This document shows positions 17,139 through 23,454 of a stretch of DNA of 47,041 nucleotides, in pieces. Location: the NCBI RefSeq assembly GCF_910578895.1, contig NZ_CAJTSC010000013.1, positions 1 through 47,041 on the forward strand. Direction: 5' to 3'. Source of the stretch: an uncultured Bacteroides sp. GTDB lineage: Bacteria > Bacteroidota > Bacteroidia > Bacteroidales > Bacteroidaceae. How positions within the stretch are numbered: the first letter of the stretch is position 1; every line of letters starts with the position of its first letter. A program made the position numbers and the translations under genes. Below the pieces are notes generated by a model. That model did not search any database. It had not been told where the DNA came from and saw only the letters and a program-made list of their open reading frames with translations.

Positions 17139-17373
17139 ACTGTATGAGTTTAGCGTTTAGGCAGAAAAACGGCTGCCAATTCCCGTGTCGCTAAACTCAT
17201 ACAGATTCCGCCCGAAAGCAAAAGTGTAATGGGAAAGGCAGCCGCCTATTTCGTATGTATCATTTTACTGACGTCAGTAAAATGGTCTATGTATGGGCAT
17301 AAAAAAAAGCCCATCGTATTTCGTGAGCATTGACCGAAGCTCGCGGTACGGATTACTCTCCGTATGAGTTTAG
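17139..17373 (-). ncRNA. Structured 5' leader with alternative pairing
   Basis: No gene lies here. The predicted RNA starts near 17373 with GCTAAACTCATAC (copy A, 17374-17362). The inverse CTGTATGAGTTTAGCG (copy B, 17204-17189) lies in the middle, and CGCTAAACTCATACAG (copy C, 17155-17140) ends one base before the ATG of the membrane gene. B can pair with A (13 bp) or C (16 bp), but not both. CGGCTGCC (17244-17237) pairs with GGCAGCCG (17177-17170), placing B in the loop of a long arm. Further elements are a 24-bp perfect palindrome (17261-17284), ATGGGC/GCCCAT around a T8 run (17314-17293) and TACGGA/TCCGTA (17364-17347). This is a candidate riboregulator; a function in the RNA is inferred. 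Confidence 0.6.
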
Positions 17374-17377
17374 CACT

Positions 17378-17409
17378 GCAAAGATGGGAGTTTATTTTGA
17401 AATGGCAAA
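17378..17409 (-). promoter_or_regulatory. Promoter of the leader RNA
   Basis: Minus strand TTTG (17409-17406), 19-nt spacer, CATCTTTGC (17386-17378), one base off TAnnTTTGC. The -33 box lies in the T run of the upstream terminator. The RNA would start at about 17371-17374, on the first repeat copy. Confidence 0.6.
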
Positions 17410-17440
17410 AAGAAAAGCGGAGTTTTTGCTCCGCTTCTCT
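17402..17440 (-). terminator. Intrinsic terminator
   Basis: AAGCGGAG and CTCCGCTT (17436-17429 and 17422-17415) form an 8-bp GC-rich stem, extended by three pairs beyond one mismatch, followed on the minus strand by TTTTCTTTTT. It separates the promoter at 17485-17515 from the leader promoter. Confidence 0.75.
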
Positions 17441-17479
17441 ACATACACCACTTATTCCTTAAAAGTAGCCAAACCATAA
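17405..17479 (-). ncRNA. Candidate small RNA of about 75 nt
   Basis: A consensus promoter at 17485-17515 points into a strong terminator only 70-75 bases away. Between them the longest reading frame from an ATG is 12 codons without a ribosome site. A stable short transcript is therefore predicted. Nothing is known of its target. Confidence 0.45.
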
Positions 17480-17484
17480 ATGAA

Positions 17485-17515
17485 CAAATATAACAAATAT
17501 CTTTGTACTAACAAA
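17485..17515 (-). promoter_or_regulatory. Promoter of candidate small RNA
   Basis: Minus strand TTTG (17515-17512), 19-nt spacer, TATATTTG (17492-17485), a full consensus match. The -33 box is part of a CTTTGT-ACTA-ACAAAG inverted repeat (17501-17516) that could be an operator. Confidence 0.65.
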
Positions 17516-17516
17516 G

Positions 17517-17546
17517 AAAAGGCTTCCACGAGATGGAAGCCTTTTT
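17517..17546. terminator. Bidirectional intrinsic terminator
   Basis: AAAAGGCTTCCA (17517-17528) pairs with TGGAAGCCTTTT (17534-17545) around CGAGA. T runs follow on both strands. It closes the transcript of the 146-residue gene before the small-RNA promoter. Confidence 0.8.
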
Positions 17547-17624
17547 AATCAGAGGGAAGAATAATAGTGTTCAATTAATACTCAGCGTTCTTTATCCGAA
17601 CTTAACCCTCAACTTTTGGTGTTT

Positions 17625-18065
17625 TTAAAAACGATGCCCCTTTAGCAGGATGGCACTTTTCTTTATACGTTCACTTAGGTCTAACAGACCATCAGCTAAT
17701 GTATTTATTTCTTCTGGTGTGAATGCTGCAGCTTTGGAATTAACATGATATCCATTCATTCGCTGGCTCAACCAAGAACGTGATTTCTGAAAATATTCTT
17801 CCGCAATATATGACCAGGTTACAGCAGGAATAATATCATTCAGTACTCGCTTGAAATGGTACTCCCTTATTAATGCCTCCGACTGCCGGATTGTTTCTTT
17901 GGCATTATCAGCAAGAACCTCTCCGAATTCACGTTTTTCTTCTGCTGTTTTATCCGCTAAGGTTTGAGCTATTTTACCCCGAAATTGCTCTCGTTGCTCA
18001 TCCGTATCCAGCTGAAGAAATTCATTCAACAAATCATCAATTTCTCTTTTTGCACCCATAATCAT
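17625..18065 (-). CDS. DUF5053-like protein, copy A
   Basis: A 146-residue helical protein. Its C-terminal 65 residues (SYIAEEYFQKSRSWLSQRMN, then AFTPEEINTLADGLLDLS) match those of the 142-residue protein at 18585-19013 position by position, so they are paralogues. The conserved core YF-KS-SWL-QR-NG looks like a helix-turn-helix, as in the family I know as DUF5053 from Bacteroides phages; function unknown. ATG at 18065 or 18059 (MGAKRE) are both possible. Confidence 0.78.
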   Translation of the reverse strand: MIMGAKREIDDLLNEFLQLDTDEQREQFRGKIAQTLADKTAEEKREFGEVLADNAKETIRQSEALIREYHFKRVLNDIIPAVTWSYIAEEYFQKSRSWLSQRMNGYHVNSKAAAFTPEEINTLADGLLDLSERIKKSAILLKGHRF

Positions 18066-18088
18066 TTCTTATAATAAGTTTTTAAAGC

Positions 18089-18111
18089 ACCCCCTCAATT
18101 CATGAGGGGGT
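18089..18111 (-). terminator. Stem-loop after small helical gene
   Basis: A 9-bp stem ACCCCCTCA/TGAGGGGGT with a five-base loop, directly after the stop of the 59-residue gene. The minus-strand T run is short, so termination may be partial and allow read-through to copy A. Confidence 0.55.
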
Positions 18112-18116
18112 TAATG

Positions 18117-18296
18117 TTAGTCTTTCAGTTGTTTGAGGAGTTCGATCAACTTATCCAGTTGAATATCAATCAGCCTCTCTAACTCTCTTTGTGGAAAGCC
18201 TTGTTTTATCAATTCTTCCTCACTCAGAGCATAAAACAGCAAGCATCGCTTTACATGTTCTATGTGAGCCTTTAGCTCATCCTGATTGTCAAACAT
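18117..18296 (-). CDS. Small helical protein
   Basis: A 59-residue protein beginning MFDNQDELKAHIEHVKRC and ending in a leucine-rich helix (LIDIQLDKLIELLKQLKD). I chose ATG 18296 because the promoter at 18314-18345 would start the RNA near 18307; an upstream in-frame ATG at 18344 lies within the promoter. Possible oligomeric regulator; not recognised. Confidence 0.7.
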   Translation of the reverse strand: MFDNQDELKAHIEHVKRCLLFYALSEEELIKQGFPQRELERLIDIQLDKLIELLKQLKD

Positions 18297-18313
18297 CGCT
18301 TTAAAAACACTGT

Positions 18314-18345
18314 GCAAATATAATAAATATTTGTTTATTAGCAAA
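18314..18345 (-). promoter_or_regulatory. Promoter of small helical gene
   Basis: Minus strand TTTG (18345-18342), 19-nt spacer, TATATTTGC (18322-18314), a full consensus match. Leader of about 11 bases before ATG 18296. Confidence 0.7.
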
Positions 18346-18377
18346 AGTTATGGCAAATAAATGTGCTTATGAATTGA

Positions 18378-18560
18378 TTATTTAACATTTACATAACCAT
18401 AAGTAAACTCCCACTTATTAATAGCCTGAGAAAGCGCAACATACCTTGCCTTATCCTCTTTATCCAATAGTTCCATATCTCCCAAGACAGTACCTTTTGC
18501 AATGAGTTTTTCCATCTCTTCTTGGAAAGCATGAAACTCCTCTTCTGTTTTAATTTTCAT
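18378..18560 (-). CDS. Small acidic helical protein
   Basis: A 60-residue acidic protein (MKIKTEEEFHAFQEEMEKLI). Its start resembles the N-termini of HigA-like antitoxin regulators (KIKTE-E-), but it lacks an HTH and no toxin neighbour is evident. It is 24 bases downstream of DUF5053-like copy B, in the same operon. Confidence 0.65.
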   Translation of the reverse strand: MKIKTEEEFHAFQEEMEKLIAKGTVLGDMELLDKEDKARYVALSQAINKWEFTYGYVNVK

Positions 18561-18584
18561 ATTGTTGGTATTTACAAGTCTGCC

Positions 18585-19013
18585 TTATACAAAAGCCGTT
18601 GCTGCCTTTTTCAATTTATTAGCCACATCGTTCAGGGCATCAGCCAGTTGATGCAGTTCACCGGGAGTGAACGTGGCCGTTTTGCCATGCACTTCGTTCC
18701 CGTTAATGCGCTGATGCAGCCATGAAGCCGACTTTCCAAAATAAGTCTTTGCGAATTCTGATACAGAGATGAACGGCAATGTTTCAGACAAGATTTTGCG
18801 CACTTCTATTCTTTGCTTCAAAAGCTTTATATCCTCAATATCCTTATGTATTCTGGCAAAGTCCTCCGTAACAGCAGCTTGAAATTCTGTTTCATCTTCC
18901 GGACGTATTGAGTCAAAAAAGGCTTGCATTTCGCGCTCTGCCTTTTCTTTATCGGCTCCCTTACTTTTGATGCAAGCCTCTTTCAGTCTGAAAAATTCTT
19001 CTTTTACTCCCAT
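18585..19013 (-). CDS. DUF5053-like protein, copy B
   Basis: A 142-residue paralogue of the 146-residue protein at 17625-18065. The shared core is EFAKTYFGKSASWLHQRING followed by TATFTPGELHQLADALNDVA; the N-terminal helices differ (KEEFFRLKEACIKSKGADK). Two divergent copies within 1.5 kb suggest a duplication followed by specialisation, or competing DNA-binding partners. It is the second gene behind the promoter at 19286-19316. Confidence 0.78.
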   Translation of the reverse strand: MGVKEEFFRLKEACIKSKGADKEKAEREMQAFFDSIRPEDETEFQAAVTEDFARIHKDIEDIKLLKQRIEVRKILSETLPFISVSEFAKTYFGKSASWLHQRINGNEVHGKTATFTPGELHQLADALNDVANKLKKAATAFV

Positions 19014-19059
19014 AGCTTCTAAGTTTTAGGTGATACATATAAATGAATGAAGATAAGGA

Positions 19060-19079
19060 AGCCGCCTGACCGGGCAGCT
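19060..19079 (-). terminator. Weak stem-loop after 56-residue gene
   Basis: AGCCGCC and GGCAGCT pair over 7 bp (one wobble in the leftward RNA) around a 6-base loop, 9 bases after the stop at 19088. No T run follows. It could attenuate the message or protect an RNA end. Confidence 0.35.
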
Positions 19080-19087
19080 CCCTCTTT

Positions 19088-19258
19088 CTACCGGAATGCG
19101 GAAAGACGTTGAATCTCCAATTTGAGACATTCTATTTCAGCATCCAGTACCGATTTTCTATATCCCAGCCCGATAAGCCGGTGATAATTTCGGAGGTAGT
19201 AGTTGAGATTCTCGATCAACTCTTCTACCCGCGCTTTTAGCGCTTCTTCATCAGTCAT
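19088..19258 (-). CDS. Short coiled-coil protein
   Basis: A 56-residue protein (MTDEEALKARVEELIENLNY... ending CLKLEIQRLSAFR), with two heptad-like helices separated by GLGYRKS, so a helical hairpin or dimer is expected. It starts 28 bases from a consensus promoter and precedes DUF5053-like copy B, and its reading frame is short enough to be missed by standard gene finding. Confidence 0.65.
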   Translation of the reverse strand: MTDEEALKARVEELIENLNYYLRNYHRLIGLGYRKSVLDAEIECLKLEIQRLSAFR

Positions 19259-19285
19259 TCAAAGAGCTCTTATTGATTGACAGTA

Positions 19286-19316
19286 CAAAGATAAAGAAAT
19301 TATTATCACCTGCAAA
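19286..19316 (-). promoter_or_regulatory. Promoter of accessory operon
   Basis: Minus strand TTTG (19316-19313), 19-nt spacer, TATCTTTG (19293-19286), a full consensus match. Its spacer contains one TTATTATC half-site, so it is probably regulated. Confidence 0.7.
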
Positions 19317-19352
19317 ATGTTTAGATAATAATTTTATTATCAACCTGCAAAA
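19300..19352. promoter_or_regulatory. Operator-like repeats at accessory promoter
   Basis: TTATTATC-A-CCTGCAAAA (19300-19317) is repeated with one inserted base at 19334-19352. The second copy is half of a palindrome GATAATAA-TT-TTATTATC (19324-19341). A further TTATTATC lies at 20640-20647, upstream of the amidoligase gene. A common DNA-binding regulator is inferred, perhaps a DUF5053-like protein. Confidence 0.5.
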
Positions 19353-19392
19353 TAGTATAAATCGCCCATTTGCATAGATGCGAAATGACCTT

Positions 19393-19626
19393 TCATTCAA
19401 TATTTAAATATTTGTATAACTTTAAATCTTCCAGAAAATGTTCAGGGGAATCGGCGCGGATTACATTTCCGGTTTGGTCATGGAAACGGTCGGCAAAATG
19501 GTACATGTATTCCTGGTCGGTGCACTGGCTGTCAAAACGGCTGCTCTCACGGAGTTTGGTTACAAAATCGGCGGCGCAGGTGGCGGTAATTTTACCGCCG
19601 TCCTGCAAAGTGTAGGTTGTTGTCAT
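19393..19626 (-). CDS. Small acidic partner of the amidoligase
   Basis: A 77-residue acidic protein (MTTTYTLQDGGKITATCAADF...) with the end EHFLEDLKLYKYLNIE. It starts 3 bases after the amidoligase stop, so the two are translated together. I recall the pair from Bacteroides mobile elements. A small acidic protein next to an amidoligase could be its substrate or an adaptor; that is inference. ATG 19626 was preferred because upstream in-frame sequence lies inside the amidoligase gene. Confidence 0.75.
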   Translation of the reverse strand: MTTTYTLQDGGKITATCAADFVTKLRESSRFDSQCTDQEYMYHFADRFHDQTGNVIRADSPEHFLEDLKLYKYLNIE

Positions 19627-19628
19627 TA

Positions 19629-20570
19629 TTATGCTAATTTTTTGGTTCTGAGTTTGAAAAATATTTTTTGGTCGGCGGTTAAAAAAGGAATGTTCGCAAG
19701 GGAGCATCCGGGATTAACCATGCCTTGTTTTGCAAAGGTAATCATGTTTGCGGCAAAGCGTATCCAATTCTCCATTTTTGTGAAGTTGGTTGTACCGCCA
19801 TGCTGGCGAAATTCAACCGTGCGGTGGCGGGCGTAGGCTTCAAGGTTCAGCTTGTGGTAGCGGTCGTTTCCAAATGCCCGGCGAAGGTCCTGGATGGTTT
19901 GCGCTTCCCGAATGCGGCTTTCTGAAATACCTGAAAGACGTTTACAGTAGGTGTTATTGCGGCGGGTATTCGGCATGAAAGCGTCGATTACAGGTTCGAG
20001 GTGGCGGTAGGTTATTGCCAGGTTGCGCCAAGTTTCAATGGTGAAGTCTGCAGCGTCCATGTGGATGTGCAGGCCGCAGCTGTTATTCACCTTTACATCG
20101 CAAAAGTCAAGTACCCAGCAGACTTTCTGAAGCTCCTGCAATCCGGCTTCTCCTTCCAAAATCGGGCTAACCAGTTCGAAAGTGTCGTTTCCGCTAAGGC
20201 TTCCGTCTGATACAAGTTTCCAGTGGCTGCGGGTATCGTGGTTGTAACCCTCAACTGCTACATCGATTCCGGCCTCGCGAAGTTCGCGGGCAAGGCGGTG
20301 TTTGTCGCAGTTATAGGCTTCAATCTCGATGCCGAAGCGGCGGTTGAAGGTGTAGTCTATTTCCGGGATGGCTGTTGCAGCTACAGGTTGTTGTTGATTG
20401 AAAACGCCTGCCTCAAGCATCTTCTTGTAAACGTTCTGTACGAAACCGTAGTTCCCGTTGGTTACCAAGTCGGCTACCTGGCGGCGGGTTAAACCTAAAA
20501 GAAGCAACTGTTGTATCTTTGCTGTTTTCGTTATGCTCTGATTGAGAATGTTTGTAACTTGTTCGTTCAT
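19629..20570 (-). CDS. HTH-amidoligase fusion (Amidoligase_2-like)
   Basis: A 313-residue protein. Residues 1-57 form a helix-turn-helix-like head with GLTRRQVADLV. From about 75 follows a glutamate-cysteine-ligase-type amidoligase: FGIEIEAY (strand with metal-binding Glu), VSDGSL, ELVSPIL, NSCGLHIHMDAAD and TVEFRQHGGTTN, all in the usual order of this family. Such enzymes are predicted to join an amine to a carboxylate using ATP, for example to modify peptides or cell-wall precursors. The gene is in the accessory island after the lysis genes, with a small acidic gene 3 bases behind. All catalytic motifs appear intact. The substrate is unknown. Confidence 0.88.
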   Translation of the reverse strand: MNEQVTNILNQSITKTAKIQQLLLLGLTRRQVADLVTNGNYGFVQNVYKKMLEAGVFNQQQPVAATAIPEIDYTFNRRFGIEIEAYNCDKHRLARELREAGIDVAVEGYNHDTRSHWKLVSDGSLSGNDTFELVSPILEGEAGLQELQKVCWVLDFCDVKVNNSCGLHIHMDAADFTIETWRNLAITYRHLEPVIDAFMPNTRRNNTYCKRLSGISESRIREAQTIQDLRRAFGNDRYHKLNLEAYARHRTVEFRQHGGTTNFTKMENWIRFAANMITFAKQGMVNPGCSLANIPFLTADQKIFFKLRTKKLA

Positions 20571-20684
20571 AATGCTTTACCTTTATTATTGTACAGCTAA
20601 GGTAACACTATTAACGCACATGTCGTAGCAATACCGTCTTTATTATCAGCTACTTAGCTTTGTTTAGCTTGAGATAAAAAGTGA

Positions 20685-21161
20685 TTATTTTCTACGGAAA
20701 TAGCAGATGCCTGCCGCTACAAGGGCAAAAACGAGATAGGGAATGAACGGCCGGTACCAGGGCAGATGTTTTATTTGGTAGGTGGCATCTTCCGTCTTCT
20801 TCTCCGCCAGGTGCTCGGAAACGGTGTCGGAACTACAGGCAATCCGGCTCTCCTCGACCGTTGAAGCGGCTTTGGCGGCAACGGAGAAATCCAGGTCGGC
20901 AACGGATTTTACAGGTCCGTGCCCGGTTGTATCCGCCGGTTCCGGCGGATAGTATTCGATGACCCGTACGCGGAGCCGGGCATCCTGCTCCGCCAGTTTG
21001 CGGGTGAGCCTGTTCCTGATGTCGATGGAATTACTGTTGGTTTCTTTCAGATATTGTATGGATGCATCAGCGTGCGAGGACCCCGACCGCGAGCTCCGGC
21101 AGCCGGCGGCCAGGAGAGGCAACATAAGCAACACAAGGAAAAAGTTCGTTACCGCTTTCAT
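20685..21161 (-). CDS. Putative unimolecular spanin (lipoprotein with C-terminal TM)
   Basis: A 158-residue protein with a lipoprotein signal peptide (1-20, LPLLAAGC, Cys21 as lipidated residue), a periplasmic segment with an extended charged region, and a C-terminal transmembrane helix (about 133-153) ending FRRK. This layout, outer-membrane lipid at one end and inner-membrane helix at the other, is that of u-spanins such as T1 gp11, which fuse the two membranes at lysis. ATGA couples it to the amidase gene, which supports the role. The start at 21161 was set by the signal peptide and the overlap. Confidence 0.78.
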   Translation of the reverse strand: MKAVTNFFLVLLMLPLLAAGCRSSRSGSSHADASIQYLKETNSNSIDIRNRLTRKLAEQDARLRVRVIEYYPPEPADTTGHGPVKSVADLDFSVAAKAASTVEESRIACSSDTVSEHLAEKKTEDATYQIKHLPWYRPFIPYLVFALVAAGICYFRRK

Positions 21162-21652
21162 GACCGTATCACTACATTGCGTAAGAAATTGCTGAATTCG
21201 CTCCGCACATCGAAGCAAGGGCAAGCCTTGATGTATTCCGCCGGCTCCACCTCGCCGCTGCCGTCCAGGTCGGGCGATGTGTCGCGGTGGCCCAGCAGTT
21301 CCACGATCGGGTACTCCTTGCAGAGCTTCGCCACCAGGTCGCGCAGGGCATTCTTCTGGGCTTCCGTGCGGGTATCCGCCGGTTTGCCGGCGGCATCCAG
21401 CCCGCCGATGTAGCAGATGCCTATCGAGTGCTTGTTGTACGACACGCCGGAGAAACCTTTCGTGCTGCAGTGTGCCCCGTCTGCGGACAACGGGCGTCCG
21501 TTCTCCACCGTCCCGTCCAGGTCTATCACGAAGTTGTAGCCTATCCGGCTGAAGCCGCGTGCCCGGTGCATGCGGTCGATGTCCTTGGCCCGCAGGTCAT
21601 GCCCGGCACGTGTGGCGGAGCAGTGGACAATAATGGCGTCAATGGTTTTCAT
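21158..21652 (-). CDS. N-acetylmuramoyl-L-alanine amidase (endolysin)
   Basis: A 164-residue zinc amidase of the Amidase_2/T7-lysozyme type that cleaves peptidoglycan at the lactyl-peptide bond. Visible ligands: His in IIVHCSA (about 10), His in LLGHRDTSPD (about 121) and Cys in ACPCFDV (about 140). GYNFVIDLDGTVENGRP is the characteristic central strand. It lacks a signal peptide, so it needs the holin candidate encoded just upstream, whose gene it overlaps by 14 bases. GGGAGG stands in front of ATG 21652. Confidence 0.93.
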   Translation of the reverse strand: MKTIDAIIVHCSATRAGHDLRAKDIDRMHRARGFSRIGYNFVIDLDGTVENGRPLSADGAHCSTKGFSGVSYNKHSIGICYIGGLDAAGKPADTRTEAQKNALRDLVAKLCKEYPIVELLGHRDTSPDLDGSGEVEPAEYIKACPCFDVRSEFSNFLRNVVIRS

Positions 21653-21875
21653 CTTTCTTCTCCTCCCTTTTAAAAATCCGTAACTGATACCGGTAGTCCA
21701 CCCCGAACAGCGCGCCGGCAAAAGTGCTGACTTCACCGTAGGCCACCAGTACCGAATTGTCTATTTCTCCTGTCGGCTCCACCCAGAAGCCGCAGAATAT
21801 GAGCACCATGCCGGCAACCGAAAGGAACACGGCCACTGCGAGCTGGATGGTGAGTTTAGCTTTGGTTATCCTCAT
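21639..21875 (-). CDS. Putative holin
   Basis: A 78-residue protein with two hydrophobic segments (about 10-31 and 42-58) and a charged tail (FKREEKKDEN). Position directly before the endolysin and size fit a class II holin, which would release the amidase to the periplasm. The second segment is only moderately hydrophobic, so an anchoring role is possible. Confidence 0.72.
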   Translation of the reverse strand: MRITKAKLTIQLAVAVFLSVAGMVLIFCGFWVEPTGEIDNSVLVAYGEVSTFAGALFGVDYRYQLRIFKREEKKDENH

Positions 21876-21922
21876 AATAAGCCTTCTGTCTTTTTTTTTA
21901 TGCTAAGATAGCGGGGACGGCG

Positions 21923-22483
21923 TCATCGGACAAAGGACGCTTTTATGCCAAACAGGTCGGGGGTCTCCGCAGAGAGCATGAGCGTCCACCCTATCGACTT
22001 GAACTCCGCAGAGACGAAGGGGACGATGTCTTGCTTGCCGTCAATCCTCCCGCCCCACGGCAGCGCTCCTTGCTCCGAGTCCTCCACAAGCCTTTTCCGG
22101 CAGGCGGCAAGCAGGCGCAGCGTCTTGTCCGAGGCGATGCACGCCTCCATGATGTCGGCATTGTCCGGCACTTTCATGGCAACGGTGACCGCCAGTTTCT
22201 GCACGTCGGCAACGGAGTTGCGCGCGTCGCGGGTGGAAGCGAACTCTCCGAAGTCGACGAACAGGTAGCTGCCGGCAATGCCGTCCACCCGCTTCTTCAC
22301 GTCATCGTACGACTGTCCGAAAACGAGGCTCCCGATGCCGGGCAGCAACGGTTCCGGCATGCCGTTCACGTATTCCAGCAGCTCCGCATATTCGGTATAC
22401 GGGCTTTCTCCATTGGCAAACATGGAGAGCACCCCCTGCCTTTGGGGATACCGGGCAAAATATTTAAATAACTGTAGTATCAT
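21923..22483 (-). CDS. Conserved phage protein (connector or neck candidate)
   Basis: A 186-residue protein starting MILQLFKYFARYPQRQGVLSM. Its overlap by 4 bases with the preceding gene and its place between portal and lysis genes fit a connector, neck or tail-completion protein. I recall homologues only in Bacteroides prophages and recognise no catalytic motif. Confidence 0.75.
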   Translation of the reverse strand: MILQLFKYFARYPQRQGVLSMFANGESPYTEYAELLEYVNGMPEPLLPGIGSLVFGQSYDDVKKRVDGIAGSYLFVDFGEFASTRDARNSVADVQKLAVTVAMKVPDNADIMEACIASDKTLRLLAACRKRLVEDSEQGALPWGGRIDGKQDIVPFVSAEFKSIGWTLMLSAETPDLFGIKASFVR

Positions 22484-23454
22484 ACTATCCGGTTGATTAT
22501 GTGAATGGGCAATCCCGTTTCCTTTTCAATATCCACACTCTCCATCTTGGCGGCATGCAGGCTGCGCACGGTGTCTATGAGCTTTTTCCGGAGGATGGTG
22601 AGATACTGGATGACGTTCATCTGCTCCACCTTGTCGATGTCGCCGAGCCCGTCTGCGCTCAGGTTGTAGAGCGACTCCAGGGCGCCGGTGGCAATGGCGG
22701 ATTTCCTCGTTTCTCCGGCTGCCGTGAGCAGCCTGAACGGCGTCTTTGTGAACAGGTAGTTCACAAACGCCTGGAAATTGAAGGCAACCGCCGCCAAGGT
22801 GCTTTCCGGAACGCCGGCAAACCGTTCCGCCAGTGCGTGCGCCCTTTCCGAAGAATATTTCTCCGGACAATACAGTATGGCGGCAAGCAGCGGCAGCTTG
22901 TCTTTGGCACAGCCTGACAGCGCTTTGGCCTCGATGAACTGCAGCGCGGTGAGCGAGCAGGTCAGGTGCCCGTATCTCGTGTCGATCCTGTAGCCGCTGT
23001 AGAACGTGTCGTCTATCTCGACAAAAGGCACCAGCTGCTTGCAGAAGCACGAATCCACGGTGTAGCGGTAGTCCAGCTTCATAAGATATTTGGATATCGT
23101 GATGCCCGGCAGCCGGTGCGGAGGGATGCGCTTGCACAGTTTCCGGGTCTCGTCGTCCAGCTCGCGGAGCGCGTCGTCGTTGTCGGGATATTCGATAAGG
23201 AAGGGAAACGTGATTTGTCCGGCAAGCCACGCAAGGTTCTGGTATGCCGTGTCGTGCCTGATTTTCTCCATGTCCCACCCCATTGTGCGGCACACATGGC
23301 GCACGCGCACCATGCCGACTGACAGCCGCCCGGCTGCCATCTCCTCTATATCCCGGATGAGCGCGGCATAGAGATAAGGATCCAGCTTTTCCCATGAGTT
23401 GGAAATGCCGTATTCCTCGCCCCGCACCATGAATCTGATTGTGTCTTCCATCAT
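22480..23454 (-). CDS. Conserved phage protein
   Basis: A 324-residue, mainly helical protein (MMEDTIRFMVRGEEYGISNS...) with an N-terminal beta part. It overlaps both neighbours by 4 bases, within the head-connector block 21.9-25.8 kb. No known fold recognised; a structural or assembly role is inferred from context. Confidence 0.75.
   Translation of the reverse strand: MMEDTIRFMVRGEEYGISNSWEKLDPYLYAALIRDIEEMAAGRLSVGMVRVRHVCRTMGWDMEKIRHDTAYQNLAWLAGQITFPFLIEYPDNDDALRELDDETRKLCKRIPPHRLPGITISKYLMKLDYRYTVDSCFCKQLVPFVEIDDTFYSGYRIDTRYGHLTCSLTALQFIEAKALSGCAKDKLPLLAAILYCPEKYSSERAHALAERFAGVPESTLAAVAFNFQAFVNYLFTKTPFRLLTAAGETRKSAIATGALESLYNLSADGLGDIDKVEQMNVIQYLTILRKKLIDTVRSLHAAKMESVDIEKETGLPIHIINRIV

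Noticed and set aside
17190..17374. Invertible DNA switch between GTATGAGTTTAGC (17362-17374) and its inverse (17190-17202).
   Set aside because: Bacteroides invertible promoters have such repeats, but here the promoter lies outside the segment and no invertase is nearby. The RNA-pairing explanation accounts for all three copies better. It is not excluded.
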